DNA of 64,000 nucleotides from JBEKIK01 sp050013075 (GCA_050013075.1 JBEKFZ010000002.1:1-64000); one strand, 5' to 3'. Shown: positions 49,558-59,850, counted from the first letter of the stretch. Numbers and translations: made by a program. The notes: generated by a model not told the origin, from the letters alone.

Positions 49558-52500
49558 CTATTCGATCCCATATGTCGATTCCTCCTGCTCCATCATTGAC
49601 TGCGGCATACCGTGACTAGGCTTGTTGGCGTAAAGGAGCCAGTAGGCCACGGGAATTACAAACAGCGTGAAGAGCGTCGAGGCAAACAGGCCGAAGATCA
49701 GCGACCAGGCAAGACCAGAGAAGATTGGGTCAATAATGATCGGCACTGCGCCGAGCATCGCAGCGCAGGCGGTCAGCAGGATCGGCCGCAGACGCACCAC
49801 TCGGCTCTCCATGATCGCGTCGAACAGAGAGCGGCCACGGGCGAGCGACAGATGAATAAAGTCCACTAGAATGATCGAATCCCGGGTAACGATGCCTGCC
49901 AGGGCGATCATGCCGATCATGCCCGTAGCCGTGAAGTAGACTGGATTGAGATAACCACCTACCTGCTCGGCATTCAGGGCATTGAGCAGCCAGAAGCCTG
50001 GCATAACGCCCAGGATCGTCAGTGGAATAGCAAGCATGACGACCACGGGAATGGTAAACGACCTCATTTGTGCCACCAGCAGGACATAAATCCCAACCAT
50101 CGCCGCGCCGAATGCCAAGCCCAGATCGCGGAACACGTCGAGCGTGATTTTCCACTCACCCTCGCCGGCAAAGTCAATCGTGAAGCCTGATGGCAGACCC
50201 CAGGCGATGCCACCGCCGTTTGACAGAAAAGTGCGATGCTTAACCGGGCGCGGAGTTTCGGCGGCCAACCAGCCATTGCCAACGTGCTCAACTCGATCGG
50301 CCACGGGAGAGACGTTGGTTCTGTCGGTCAACACATCAACTACCACGTCGGCTGGCGGTCGGCCGGCGGTCTCCGCGAACACGTAGGCCACACGCTGAAG
50401 GTTTTTGTGGTAGATCATTTGGTCCACGCGGCGGGTGTCGTCCCATCGACCCAACTCGGCTAGTGGGACAAGTTGGCCACTACTTCCCTTGACCTCTACC
50501 CTCGACAAATCGGCGGCACTGGTGCGTCGGGCTATTGGGAGACGCAATTCGATGCACAACGGATTGCGTTCGGTGTTGTTCCGCACCACGCCTACCGTAC
50601 TGCCCTCCAGCACGGCCTGAAGCGTACTGGCGATCTGCTCCGTGGTAATGCCGTTCAGGGCGGCTTTTTCCTTGTCGGTGACAAAGATGATCTTCCGCTG
50701 AGCAGCCTCACGCACCTCATCAATATCCACGACGCCCGGCTCCACCGCCAGACGTGCCCGGACGGTATCGGCGGCTGACAAGAGGTCTTCGTAGCTATTA
50801 TCGGGCCGGCCGTATACCTCGGCCACCACACTGGCGATTACCGGCGGTCCCGGCGGCGTCTCCACGAGTTTTAGACGGGCGTGATGGCGGTCTGCGATTT
50901 GTTGCAGATCGTTTCGCATCCGCAAACCAATGGCGTGGCTTTGTAACTCACGGTTTTTCTTGCCCGCCAGATTGATCCGCACTTCCGCCACGTCGTCGCC
51001 CTGCCGGAGATAATAGTGACGCACCAGCCCGTTGAAGTCCATTGGTGAAGCCAGGCCGACGTAGCTGGTGTAATCGGCCACTTCGGGCACCCCGGCCAGA
51101 TACGCCTCGAAGTCTCGGACTGCTGCATCCGAGTGTTCTAACGTGGTGCCCTTATCGAAGTCCAGCACCAGTAGCAGTTCGTTCTTGTTGTCAAACGGCA
51201 GCATTTTGAGCGGGACGCTGCGCACTGCCGCCAGTCCCATCGCCCCAACCGTCAGCAGGACCATGCCAAGCAAGAAGCCCCAGGCCACGAGCCGGAAGTG
51301 AAGCAGTGGCGCCATAAGCGGATAGAACACCTTGTACAACCGCGACTGTTTCACAGCATCGAGATCGTGCGGATCATGTTGATCAGCATGGGTTCCCGTA
51401 CCACCGACGCTGTATTTTCGCCTGAGTACGTGATAGGCCAGCCAGGGCGTAATCGTGAACGCCACAAGCATCGACATCAGCATTGTTACCGGCACGTTGA
51501 GCGCCATCGGCCGCATGTACGGCCCCATCATTCCGGTAATGAAGAACATCGGCAAGAAGCTGACGATGACGGCCAACGTGGCAGTAATCAAGGGCGGACG
51601 GATTTCGGCCACGGCTTCCAAGACGATGCGCCGAGTGGCTTTCTTTCGCAGCGCGAAGTGTCGAACGATGTTCTCTACATCTACAATCGGGTCATCCACC
51701 AGGAGTCCAAGAGACAGGATCAGCGCGAATAACGTGACGCGATTGATCGTAAAGCCCAACATCAAGTTGACCGCCAAGGTCAGTCCGAAGACGACCGGCA
51801 CCGCCACTGCCACGATCAGCGCCTCGCGCCACCCCAATCCCAGGGTCAACAGCGCCACCACGATAATAATGGCCACGGTCAACGCCTCAACAAGTTCGTT
51901 GACTTTCTCATTGGCGGTCAGACCATAATTTCGAGTGACAACCAGTTCCATGTTGCTGGGTATGATCGTCTCCCGCAACTTCTCAGCCTCCCGCAATACC
52001 GCATTGGCCACCCAGACCGCGTTGGCCCCTTTCTTCTTGGCGATCGCAATCGTCACGGCCGGCTGCGATGATTCACTACTTGATGGCTTCGGTTCGGCGA
52101 CGGGAGCTTCGCCCAGAACAGTACCGGGAAAGAACTCGTGCTCTGTGAAACCCCGAGCCGGTCCCCAGCCATGTCGCACGTAATTGTTGACTTCCTCCGG
52201 CCCATCATCGACCCGAGCAACGTCCTTGAGGAAAACGGGCCGGCCATCAAATACGTCGACGACAAGATCGCGCAATTGCCGGGCGCTGCTAAAGGGGTTT
52301 CCGGCCTCCACGCGAATCAGTTGGTCCATGCTGCGGAAGTCGCCGGCCGTCTCGCGCACGTTTGCCGCTTGGATGGCTCGTTGCAACTCCAAGGGTGAAA
52401 CATGGTATGCTGCCATTCGGTCTGGGTCCATGAGTACCTGCACCACCCGTGGTCGCCCGCCCACGACATACGCCCGCGAAACGTCCTTTACACCGGCAAG

Positions 52501-53034
52501 GCGCTGCGTCACCTCCTCCGCTACCCGGCGCAGACTCATGTCATCCGAAGAGTCGCTGGCCAGAGTAAGCGTTACCACCGGTACGTCGTCAATCTCCACC
52601 GGCTTGACTACCCAGCCAGTAACGCCGGGCGGAGCAATATCGACATGCTCGTCGATTTTTTTGTAGAGTTTGACCAGGCTTCGCTCGCGGTCCTCGCCCA
52701 CGTAGTAACGGACCGTGATAATCGCCTGATTTTCGCGGCTCATTGAGTAGACATATTCAACGCCGTCGATCTGATAAAGAATCTTCTCCAACGGCGTGGC
52801 GACCAATTGTTCCACTTCCGCTGCCGAGTGACCTGGGAAATGGACGTACACGTCGGCCAGAGGCACCACGATTTGCGGGTCTTCCTCTCGCGGAGTCAGC
52901 ACCAACGCAGCCAGACCGACAATCGAAGCCAGCAGAATCAGAATGACGGAGAGATTCGACTCCAAGAATATCTTCACGATCCGGTTCGTGAAGTTGTGTT
53001 GCGGTTCAGCGGGAACTGCGTGTTGCTCAATCAC
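49558..53034 (-). CDS. RND efflux pump, inner-membrane permease
   Basis: A 1158-residue AcrB/MexB-like proton-driven exporter. Seen: the N-terminal membrane helix and LTPREEDPQIVVPLADVYVHFPG (core REEDPQI), the TM4 segment LGLLVDDPIVDVENIV with the proton-relay Asp pair, a second set of helices near residues 970-1130, and a short charged end. Two large periplasmic loops are present. The start overlaps the adaptor gene by 8 bp. It is ~100 residues longer than E. coli AcrB, with an added soluble stretch near 290-330. No outer-membrane TolC-type gene is nearby. A dead copy of its 3' end lies at 32539. Confidence 0.94.
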   Translation of the reverse strand: MIEQHAVPAEPQHNFTNRIVKIFLESNLSVILILLASIVGLAALVLTPREEDPQIVVPLADVYVHFPGHSAAEVEQLVATPLEKILYQIDGVEYVYSMSRENQAIITVRYYVGEDRERSLVKLYKKIDEHVDIAPPGVTGWVVKPVEIDDVPVVTLTLASDSSDDMSLRRVAEEVTQRLAGVKDVSRAYVVGGRPRVVQVLMDPDRMAAYHVSPLELQRAIQAANVRETAGDFRSMDQLIRVEAGNPFSSARQLRDLVVDVFDGRPVFLKDVARVDDGPEEVNNYVRHGWGPARGFTEHEFFPGTVLGEAPVAEPKPSSSESSQPAVTIAIAKKKGANAVWVANAVLREAEKLRETIIPSNMELVVTRNYGLTANEKVNELVEALTVAIIIVVALLTLGLGWREALIVAVAVPVVFGLTLAVNLMLGFTINRVTLFALILSLGLLVDDPIVDVENIVRHFALRKKATRRIVLEAVAEIRPPLITATLAVIVSFLPMFFITGMMGPYMRPMALNVPVTMLMSMLVAFTITPWLAYHVLRRKYSVGGTGTHADQHDPHDLDAVKQSRLYKVFYPLMAPLLHFRLVAWGFLLGMVLLTVGAMGLAAVRSVPLKMLPFDNKNELLLVLDFDKGTTLEHSDAAVRDFEAYLAGVPEVADYTSYVGLASPMDFNGLVRHYYLRQGDDVAEVRINLAGKKNRELQSHAIGLRMRNDLQQIADRHHARLKLVETPPGPPVIASVVAEVYGRPDNSYEDLLSAADTVRARLAVEPGVVDIDEVREAAQRKIIFVTDKEKAALNGITTEQIASTLQAVLEGSTVGVVRNNTERNPLCIELRLPIARRTSAADLSRVEVKGSSGQLVPLAELGRWDDTRRVDQMIYHKNLQRVAYVFAETAGRPPADVVVDVLTDRTNVSPVADRVEHVGNGWLAAETPRPVKHRTFLSNGGGIAWGLPSGFTIDFAGEGEWKITLDVFRDLGLAFGAAMVGIYVLLVAQMRSFTIPVVVMLAIPLTILGVMPGFWLLNALNAEQVGGYLNPVYFTATGMIGMIALAGIVTRDSIILVDFIHLSLARGRSLFDAIMESRVVRLRPILLTACAAMLGAVPIIIDPIFSGLAWSLIFGLFASTLFTLFVIPVAYWLLYANKPSHGMPQSMMEQEESTYGIE

Positions 53035-54151
53035 GGGGTGCCTCCTGCGCCGCCCCGGACGCCGCAGGCAACACGACTTGTTCTCCCTCGCGCAACCCAG
53101 AGAGCACTTCTACATTATCATCGAGTGTCCGTCCGGTGCGTATGGTCCGGCGGCTCAGTTGGCCATTCTTCACGACCTCGACCAGTTCCAATTGACCGAC
53201 CTCTTGCACTGCCTGACGCGGAATGACCAGTACCTGCTCTTCCTGCAACGGAATCAGGATACGTCCGAACATCCCCGAATAGATGCCCGCCGGGCAAGGC
53301 CCTATAACCTTCACCTGAAAGCTGCGGCTAGCCGATTGTGCTTCGGGCACAATCTCGCTGACCGTCCCGCTGCACTGTTTGTTGAGCCCCTCGACCTGCA
53401 CGCCGATACTTTGGCCGACTTGGAGCCGGCGAGTCAAGGACTCACGAACGCTGGCCACCAGTTGCATGTGTTTTGGATCGAAGAGCGTGACCAGCATTTG
53501 CCCCGGCGTAACCATGTCGCCGACATCGACCTTTTTGTCGATGACCGTTCCGTCGATGGGAGAGCGGATGGTGGCCCAATCCAGCGTGGCCTGCACTTCA
53601 TTGACGGCCGCCTGGGCGCGGTGAAGGTCCGCCTCGGCGGATTGTAGCGTTGCAACTGCGTTGTCGTACTGCTGCTGACTGATCGTCTTGGACTTTACCA
53701 GTTGGGCATATCGCTTTTCATCGCCTGCTGCCTGGCGATAGACAGCGTCCGCCGACGCAACAGCCGCCTTGGCCTGCTGGAGCTTGGCCTGCAAATCCGT
53801 GTCATCTAGGCGTATCAAGACATCGCCCGTTTGGACTTTTTGGCCGGCTTTGAGGTTGACCTCAACGACACGCGCCAGCAGCTTCGAGCCGATGCTCGTT
53901 TCATGCACCGCACGAATGGTCCCCACTGCCGATTCGGACAAAGGCAGTCGGACGAGACGTACCGACACCAACCGACCCTCGACATCTGACACATGGGATT
54001 GAGTGGTTGTTTTATTCGCTGGCACCTTCGGTGCGAACTTTCCAGCGAGCCAAAGCATCAGCACGACCACGCCAGCGGCGAAGCCAAGTAGAACCACTGT
54101 ACGGATACCCCATCGGGCCCATCGCGCAAAAAGTGTTCCGAGAGTTGTCAT
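53027..54151 (-). CDS. RND efflux periplasmic adaptor (HlyD/MFP family)
   Basis: A 374-residue membrane-fusion protein. One membrane anchor (~20-40), then paired lipoyl halves (SKLLARVVEVNLKAGQKVQTGDVLIRLDD core KAGQKVQTGD; ATIRSPIDGTVIDKK), a coiled-coil hairpin (~130-200) and a barrel domain with PRQAVQEVG. GGTGGAG precedes the ATG at 54151, preferred over an upstream in-frame codon. It is co-translated with the permease. Substrate unknown; AcrA/MexA-like rather than metal-specific CusB by general look. Confidence 0.93.
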   Translation of the reverse strand: MTTLGTLFARWARWGIRTVVLLGFAAGVVVLMLWLAGKFAPKVPANKTTTQSHVSDVEGRLVSVRLVRLPLSESAVGTIRAVHETSIGSKLLARVVEVNLKAGQKVQTGDVLIRLDDTDLQAKLQQAKAAVASADAVYRQAAGDEKRYAQLVKSKTISQQQYDNAVATLQSAEADLHRAQAAVNEVQATLDWATIRSPIDGTVIDKKVDVGDMVTPGQMLVTLFDPKHMQLVASVRESLTRRLQVGQSIGVQVEGLNKQCSGTVSEIVPEAQSASRSFQVKVIGPCPAGIYSGMFGRILIPLQEEQVLVIPRQAVQEVGQLELVEVVKNGQLSRRTIRTGRTLDDNVEVLSGLREGEQVVLPAASGAAQEAPRD

Positions 54152-54201
54152 GACTCCACCGTTTTCATACGACACATATATTGAATGAACAGGCCCGGCG
54201 A

Positions 54202-54435
54202 TCAATCGTCCGCCGATCGGGCTGGACGTTGAGCCGCGCGGGCTACACAGGGCTGGAGTCCTAGAGGCGCGAGGAACCAGACCATAGGGCACCAGTTCGT
54301 AAAGGCCGATTGTAGTAGATTCAACCCGGCAAAAGCTGTCAATAGCAACCAGGCAGGATTGACAAAATAACCTAGCGCAACGCTCAATAGCACTACTATC
54401 CCGGCTGCCAAGCGTAATCCACGTTCAATTGTCAT
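54202..54435 (-). CDS. DUF2892 small membrane protein
   Basis: A 77-residue protein with two transmembrane helices (LRLAAGIVVLLSVALGYF and WLLLTAFAGLNLLQSAF) and NWCPMVWF after the second, the pattern of DUF2892 (as in the membrane part of YgaP). The family is common beside rhodanese, YeeE and thioredoxin genes in sulfur-stress contexts. A purine-rich AGAAAGGG lies before the ATG. It is 50 bp before the adaptor gene. Confidence 0.85.
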   Translation of the reverse strand: MTIERGLRLAAGIVVLLSVALGYFVNPAWLLLTAFAGLNLLQSAFTNWCPMVWFLAPLGLQPCVARAAQRPARSADD

Positions 54436-54504
54436 AGTAATAACCCTTTCTGCTTAATTTAATTTTCCATTGCCGACCTGCCCAATCCTCGGCGGGAAAA
54501 AACC

Positions 54505-54705
54505 TTACTCCGAAACATCTTCATTTGGGCGGTATTTCTGCTCGGGTAGTCCTGGGTTTACCTGATTAGTAACGGTCGTGCGCGGAGCCACCGAGCAGCT
54601 ACTACACATACATGTGGGCACACCGAACCAAGGCAAAATCCAACGATTCAGTATGAACCATGCCGACAACACCAAAACGACAGTCGTAAAAGATGAATAA
54701 TTCAT
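54505..54705 (-). CDS. small membrane protein with CMCSSC motif, unknown
   Basis: A 66-residue protein: one transmembrane helix (VVLVLSAWFILNRWILPWF) followed by VPTCMCSSC, a compact cysteine cluster on one side of the membrane, and a polar tail. AAGGAG lies 9 bp before the ATG. Not recognised as a named family. The cysteines may bind metal or take part in thiol redox with the thioredoxin encoded just upstream. Confidence 0.65.
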   Translation of the reverse strand: MNYSSFTTVVLVLSAWFILNRWILPWFGVPTCMCSSCSVAPRTTVTNQVNPGLPEQKYRPNEDVSE

Positions 54706-54758
54706 CGCGTTTTCTCCTTGTTAGTTTGTGAAGTATCCATTATTCGCCCTTATCTTCC

Positions 54759-54770
54759 GGGACTGTCCCC
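54759..54770. repeat. solo GGGGACAGTCCC half-element
   Basis: GGGACTGTCCCC on the plus strand, the same 12-mer as the end of the element inside apbE, 11 bp after the thioredoxin stop. Confidence 0.6.
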
Positions 54771-54781
54771 TTTATGAATTG

Positions 54782-55087
54782 TCACCTTGTAATGAGTCTC
54801 TTCAGAACCGCCTTGTTGGCCAATCCCACGTGCCTGTCGGTTAATTCTTTATTTTTAAATACGAGCACGCTGGGAATCGACTCGATCTTATAACGGGTAG
54901 CCAATTCATAGTTTTCATCCACGTTTACCTTGACAATTTTCACATCCGGGGTTTCGCGGTCCACCTCTTCAAGCACTGGTGCAAGCGCCTTGCAGGGTCC
55001 ACACCAATCGGCATAAAAATCGACTAATACGGGGACGGCCGATAGCAGGACCTTCTTGTCGAAGTCACCTTCATTAACGTGCTCAAT
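54782..55087 (-). CDS. trxA: thioredoxin, start codon unresolved
   Basis: A complete thioredoxin fold is encoded: VPVLVDFYADWCGPCKAL with the WCGPC active site, then KIVKVNVDENYELATRYKI, ESIPSVLVF with the cis-Pro, and the C-terminal helix. The open frame continues upstream to a TGA (about 55184) but contains no ATG, GTG or TTG before the active site; the first GTG is after it. The end given (55087) is an ATT before GAGCACGTTAATGAA. Either a rare start codon is used or the 5' end has been damaged; a decayed palindromic repeat lies just upstream at 55133-55151. Same strand as the pump genes. Confidence 0.7.
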   Translation of the reverse strand: MEHVNEGDFDKKVLLSAVPVLVDFYADWCGPCKALAPVLEEVDRETPDVKIVKVNVDENYELATRYKIESIPSVLVFKNKELTDRHVGLANKAVLKRLITR

Positions 55088-55132
55088 CTTAAGTAAACGC
55101 CTGCTAGGGACAGAGACTAGCGGATAGAGAAT

Positions 55133-55151
55133 GAAAATGGGACGAGGCCCC
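55133..55151. repeat. decayed GGGGACAGTCCC-type element upstream of trxA
   Basis: On the minus strand GGGGCCTCGTCCCATTTTC resembles the apbE element arm GGGGACAGTCCCATTTTCG. The thioredoxin gene is thus bracketed by two such sequences. Confidence 0.35.
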
Positions 55152-55371
55152 GGATGTTTGTAGGGTAGGAGTCATGGGCATCTTTACATTATCCCAGTGT
55201 TTTTCTAACAAATAAAATTCTATTAGCAAGTCCTAAAAATTTTTGTCTTTGGTATGGCGTGAATCGCATCCGCTTCAAGTACATCCTTGTTACTTTTTGA
55301 TCTTATGGAGTAGGTGGTAACCACAATCAACTCATTGACTTTTTGTATTATTGACGCTAAAAGATGGATGG

Positions 55372-55668
55372 TTATCCATATAAACCCGGCAGAAATAATG
55401 AGGATGATCGCATGGCGCGCAAATCTTTAAGCGTGGATGGCTTCCCATCCACCGTGGTGCCTTTAAAGAAGCGTATGTCAGCGTATCGGGCAGCAAGAAT
55501 CAAGACAACAAACAACCAGTAAATGGCGTCGAATACAGAGAATCTGCCTCCTGTATGAAACAAAATCTGGCCAGCCACTATTAAGAGCGCCACGTTGCCC
55601 ACGATTAGCCAGAATAAATGAATGAGACAGCCCGAACTAGAGTCATATTTTTGATCTTGCGTTTGCAT
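55372..55668 (-). CDS. membrane protein, unknown
   Basis: A 98-residue protein from the ATG at 55668 (MQTQDQKYDSSSG), with two transmembrane helices (LFWLIVGNVALLIVAGQILF and FDAIYWLFVVLILAARYADI) and a polar C-terminal segment (FFKGTTVDGKPSTLKD). Not recognised. A perfect 10-bp inverted repeat lies just upstream. It is separate from the pump operon by about 280 bp without genes. Confidence 0.55.
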   Translation of the reverse strand: MQTQDQKYDSSSGCLIHLFWLIVGNVALLIVAGQILFHTGGRFSVFDAIYWLFVVLILAARYADIRFFKGTTVDGKPSTLKDLRAMRSSSLFLPGLYG

Positions 55669-55674
55669 GGTAGT

Positions 55675-55702
55675 ATCCGGTAATAAAATACAATTACCGG
55701 AT
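55675..55702. promoter_or_regulatory. 10-bp inverted repeat upstream of the 55668 gene
   Basis: ATCCGGTAAT and ATTACCGGAT are exact reverse complements separated by 8 bp, 6 bp before the start codon. Placement suits an operator or a leader hairpin covering the ribosome site. Confidence 0.5.
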
Positions 55703-56040
55703 GGCGGCCCGACCATCCGCATGACCTGTAGCGTAAAATGACACTACACCCTTGAAAGAATTGACTTTTCGGACAGTTTACCTTTTTTTGTTGCAGCCGA
55801 CAATCCCGGATTGCACCGAAACGAGGGCCCAGAGAAAGACAAAACCATCTTAACCGATGTAGGCAACTGGGTTGGAATTTATTTCTTAGGAGATGGAGTC
55901 CCCCGCGCAACCGCCAGGAACCGGGTTAATGACTCCTGCCGCGATGCCCTGTCGGCAGGAGTTGAACTCTTGTACCTGCAAGCCCTGCCAACAGGCATGA
56001 TTTTCTTTTGGTAAATACCGATTCGCGGTTGGCACGCCAT
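55703..56040. other. intergenic region with one strong hairpin
   Basis: No gene seen. At 55932-55962 ACTCCTGCCG and CGGCAGGAGT form a perfect 10-bp stem with an 11-nt loop; no T-run follows. A T7 run at 55782 may end minus-strand or plus-strand transcripts weakly. Confidence 0.5.
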
Positions 56041-56395
56041 GCGAGAAACTTCGATGGAACAGACCTACGCGATTGCCGCCGGGTGGCTTGCTCTAGCCGT
56101 TCTCTTGCATGTCTATGGCCTTGGTGGAAATCTGCATGGGGATGGTTGCGGCGTTTCCCGCCGATTATTTTCTATATCACAACGCCCTTGGGGCAAACCT
56201 GGATTGGCTCCGGTTCATTGCGTCGGTAAGTGCAGTCCTCTTGACATTCTTGGCGGGAGCAGAACTTGACCCGGCTGCAATGGAAGCGAAACTCAGGGAA
56301 GTGACCATTGTTGGATTGTTCGGTTTCTTCGCGCCTTTTTTGGGGTGCGCTACGCTAGCCAGATTCGTGCATGGATGGAACGGGCCGGCTATCAT
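56041..56395 (+). pseudogene. cation:proton antiporter (CPA2) relic
   Basis: One frame encodes ETSMEQTYAIAAGWLALAVLLHV, another, after a small deletion near 56110-56130, ALVEICMGMVAAFPADYF, LDWLRFIASVSAVLLTFLAG and AELDPAAMEAKLREVTIVG. Together these are the first ~115 residues of a Kef/CPA2-type antiporter. After VHGWNGPA the match ends. So it is frameshifted and cut off. It is a different subfamily from the intact antiporter at 60444. Confidence 0.8.
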
Positions 56396-56811
56396 TGACT
56401 ATTTAAACTACAGCATTGCCGGTTTAAAACTACTTGCCCAGGTTGCCCAGATTATGGTCTTGCCGTCCATTTACCGACACGGTATTATCTGCCAAGTCTT
56501 GGAAATAGAGATAGTCTCAAACACTCGGTATAGAGCGAACCTTTATGCAAAGGTTAGAAGTCAATTGTCCATCTGAACATGGGCTTTTTTTACGACTATT
56601 CATCACCAATAGCGGCGGTTTATGAAACTGTTGCATTCTGGTAGTGTGCTGCCATGCGCTGAACGCCATTTTTCTCAATTAGCGTAGGAATTTGGGCACT
56701 TATCATAAGTCCATTTGTTAATGCATCTTTGTAAAGCAACGAAATGCTGTTGCTATCCAAGCCTTTGCTTTTCCAACATGTGTGTTAATACTCGATGCAA
56801 TTTCCAAAAAC
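56396..56811. other. intergenic region, nothing recognised
   Basis: About 415 bp between the antiporter relic and the MMPL gene. The frame of the relic stays open to 56576 but its translation matches nothing known to me. Confidence 0.5.
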
Positions 56812-59598
56812 ATGTCCGTGACAAAACCATCATCTTTGAATGCGCTTTTGGAATATGTCACCAGGCTGGTGACCAGGTTTCCTGTTCTAACGCTGGCAAT
56901 TGCCATTGTAGTGGCAGTGGCATCTTTGACGCTCGCTGGCTCTCGGCTCAAGTTTCGTACCAGCCGGCTGGATCTCATAAATCCAAATAGCAGCTATAAC
57001 CGGCTTTGGCTCCAGTATGTGCAAGAGTTTGGCGATGAGGATGATGTAGTTGTTGTTGTCGAGGGGGTCAACCGTGAGTCAGTCATACCTGTCTTGGACA
57101 CCTTGTTCATGAAGCTTGCAGGTCAGGACCAATTCTTCCACGATGTCTTGCACAAGATTGATTTCACTAAGATTCGGAGTAAAGGCCTGCATTATCTTCC
57201 AGTGGAAGAGCTAAAGCAAATCGGTGCCTTTGTTAATGATGCTCGCCCTATTCTCTTAGGAGACTGGTCGAATCTGAAGCTTAGCAGAATGACAGATGGG
57301 ATGTGTATGGGGATGCAGAACATACCAGCTACATTCTCAACCTTGGGACAGTCTGCTGCTGAGGCACGTCTTTCCTGCTGGTTGCAAGGATTGGCTTCTG
57401 CCTTAGAATCTCCAGGGCGTTACGAATCGCCCTGGCCCGGAACGCCGGGGGCAACCACTATTCTCAACAAGCTGGATACGCAATACTTGTTGGCTAATAA
57501 TGGACGATTGGGATTTGTTCTCTTGCGACTGAAAGGCAAATCAGAAGAGAGTCTGGCACAGAATACTGACGGACTCAATGCATTGCGCAGTTCGATTTCC
57601 GAAGTCCACGCTCAGTATCCACATGTTAAGATCGGCATTACTGGACTGCCGGTAATGGAAAACGACGAGATGGCTTCTAGCCAAGTGTCAATGACACAAT
57701 CCACGGCATTGTCTCTTGTTGGTGTGATTGTTGTATTCGTTGTCGGTTTCGGCGGCCTACGGCACCCCTTGTTGGCCATCATTACATTGTTGCTGGGTAT
57801 GGCATGGTCATTTGGGTATATCACTTTAGTCATCGGTCATTTAAATATCCTGAGCATTGCTTTCGGCGCGGTTGTAATTGGGTTGGGAATAGATTTCGGC
57901 ATCCACTATGTGGCGCGATACCTTCAACTGCGCAATACGACCGTTTCAATCAAAAACGCCCTGGTACAGACAGCAATCGGTGTCGGCCCAGGGATGATCA
58001 CAGGAGCGGTAACGACAGCGGTCGCATTTTTCGTGGCAGGGTTTACTGAGTTCACAGGAGTTGCAGAACTGGGCGTTATCGCCGGAGGTGGAATCCTGTT
58101 ATGTTGTGTGGCAGCGATGACTGTACTGCCTGCCATGATTTATCTTTCAGACAGAAACCGGGATAATCAAGTCCTACCTACCCTTTTAGATATGGGATCT
58201 CAATTAAAATGGCTTGGGATTTTGCCGGTGGTTGTGTTAGTTATTGGTTTAGCGACTGTGATCATAATTGGAGCAGGACACCCTCAGTTATGGTATGATC
58301 ACAACCTATTGAATCTGCAACCGGAAGGGATGTAGAGTGTTGTACTGGAGCATAAGCTGCTGAACGAGAGTGATCAGAGCGCTTGGTTCGCAGTATCAAT
58401 TGGCAACGATCCGAATGAACTTCTTACACGCAAAGCACGCTTTCTTCAACTACCCTCGGTGAAGCGCGTCGATGAAATTGTCTCGCTGTTTCCTAGTGAC
58501 AAAGAACTAGAGAGTTCAATAATTGCGGATATTCGGCAACAGTTGGAACATCTACCCGTGCGCCCTCCACAAATCTTTCCAGATACACCAGAAGACTTAG
58601 ATCAAGCAGTAGCCCGCCTTCAAACAGTGCTGGCCAAAAATGGTTGCTCATTGCAGATCAAGCGTCAAACAGAACAAATCCGCATTGCATTACAAAGACT
58701 ACCCTTTTCCGAATGTGGGCGACGATTGTCATGGTATCAGGAACAGGTAGCCGCTGATCTGTTAAATCGTTTGTGTTTGTTGCGTTCCGTTGCTAATCCA
58801 GAACCGCCACGACAGACAGATTTACCGAATGCCTTGATCCGACGCTTTGTCGGCAAGAACGGATGGCATTTATTGAGAGTTTATAGTAAGGGCAGCATCT
58901 GGGACATGGCTGCGATGGAGAAGTTTGTCTGTGAGGTACGTAGTGTTGATCCAAGTGCGACCGGGAATCCGTTGCAGACGTATGAGGCATCTAGGCAAAT
59001 GAAGTGGAGTTACGAGCAGGCTGGGATTTACGCCCTAATTGGAATTCTCGTCTTTGTGTATCTCGATTTCCGCAGCCTACTTTATACTTTTCTTGCAGTT
59101 CTACCGCTCGGTCTAGGAATGTGGCAGACATTTGGTTTCCTCGGTCTCTTAAATATTCCATTAAACCCGGCAAACATGATCGTGCTGCCCTTATTGTTAG
59201 GCATCGGTGTTGATAACGGCGTACATCTCGTCCATGACTATCGACGCCAAGATGGCCCATATAGAATGAGCGCCTCAATAGGCAGCAGCGTGATGCTCAC
59301 ATCGCTTACAACCATGATTGGTTTTGGAAGTCTTATGATTGCCAGCCACAAGGGCCTCCAGAGTCTAGGCCGAGTACTAACAATCGGCGTTAGTTGTTGC
59401 CTGTTTACATCTTTAGTAATCCTGCCTGCATTACTGGTATGGTTGTCACGAAATCGTTCAATCTCCCAGGTAGATAAGCAGTCGCTCGACCGCCCAATCA
59501 TTCCTCGGCGAATCTTGGAACATTTCGATATGACGCATCCCATTGCAAGTAGTGGCCATGCGACATCGCCCAAGAAAGTTCCGCAGGAATGTACTTGA
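56812..59598 (+). pseudogene. MMPL/RND-family transporter (HpnN-like), broken by one TAG
   Basis: Two stretches in the same frame, joined by a single TAG at 58333-58335, make one ~928-residue RND/MMPL protein with two sets of transmembrane helices (LSLVGVIVVFVVGFGGL, FGAVVIGLGIDFGIHYVARY; then YALIGILVFVYLDF, LLLGIGVDNGVHLVHDY) and two periplasmic loops. It resembles HpnN-type exporters that move hopanoids. Around the stop the text is LQPEGM-stop-SVVLEHKLL, where GAG (Glu) would be expected. No other fault was seen, so the mutation is recent, the stop is read through, or two half-proteins are made. Confidence 0.82.
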
Positions 59599-59667
59599 AT
59601 GCCTCTTTCCTGCCCTGGCCTTCCGTCTCTTATGTCTAACGCTATTAGCTTTAACCTGCTAAAGAGC

Positions 59668-59850
59668 CTACTTGTGTTCAATTTTATTTTTGTCTGCATT
59701 TTTGACATCGTCTTCAATGCCTTGGACACCTTTTTTAAACTCTACGATTCCTTGCCCGAGCGATCTCATCACACTCGGCAACCGATTGCCGAAGAGCAAT
59801 AATGCAATCAAGGCAAAAACAATCAATTCTGTCGGGCCTATACCAAACAT
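59668..59850 (-). CDS. tatA: twin-arginine translocase subunit TatA
   Basis: A 60-residue TatA/E-type protein: one N-terminal helix (FGIGPTELIVFALIALLLFG), the FGNRLP hinge, and an amphipathic helix (LGQGIVEFKKGVQGIEDDVK). It forms the Tat pore with TatC, which is not in the window. Length is at the short end for TatA. It is the last gene on the minus-strand set that begins with the histidine kinase. Confidence 0.9.
   Translation of the reverse strand: MFGIGPTELIVFALIALLLFGNRLPSVMRSLGQGIVEFKKGVQGIEDDVKNADKNKIEHK

Noticed and set aside
55811..56014. Small open frame before the antiporter relic
   Set aside because: It runs through a strong hairpin, has no ribosome site and no recognisable sequence.
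58333..58335. TAG as a pyrrolysine codon in the MMPL gene
   Set aside because: TAG ends ordinary genes here (the activator at 37123, the Aas ligase at 32191), no pyl genes are seen, and MMPL proteins have Glu here.
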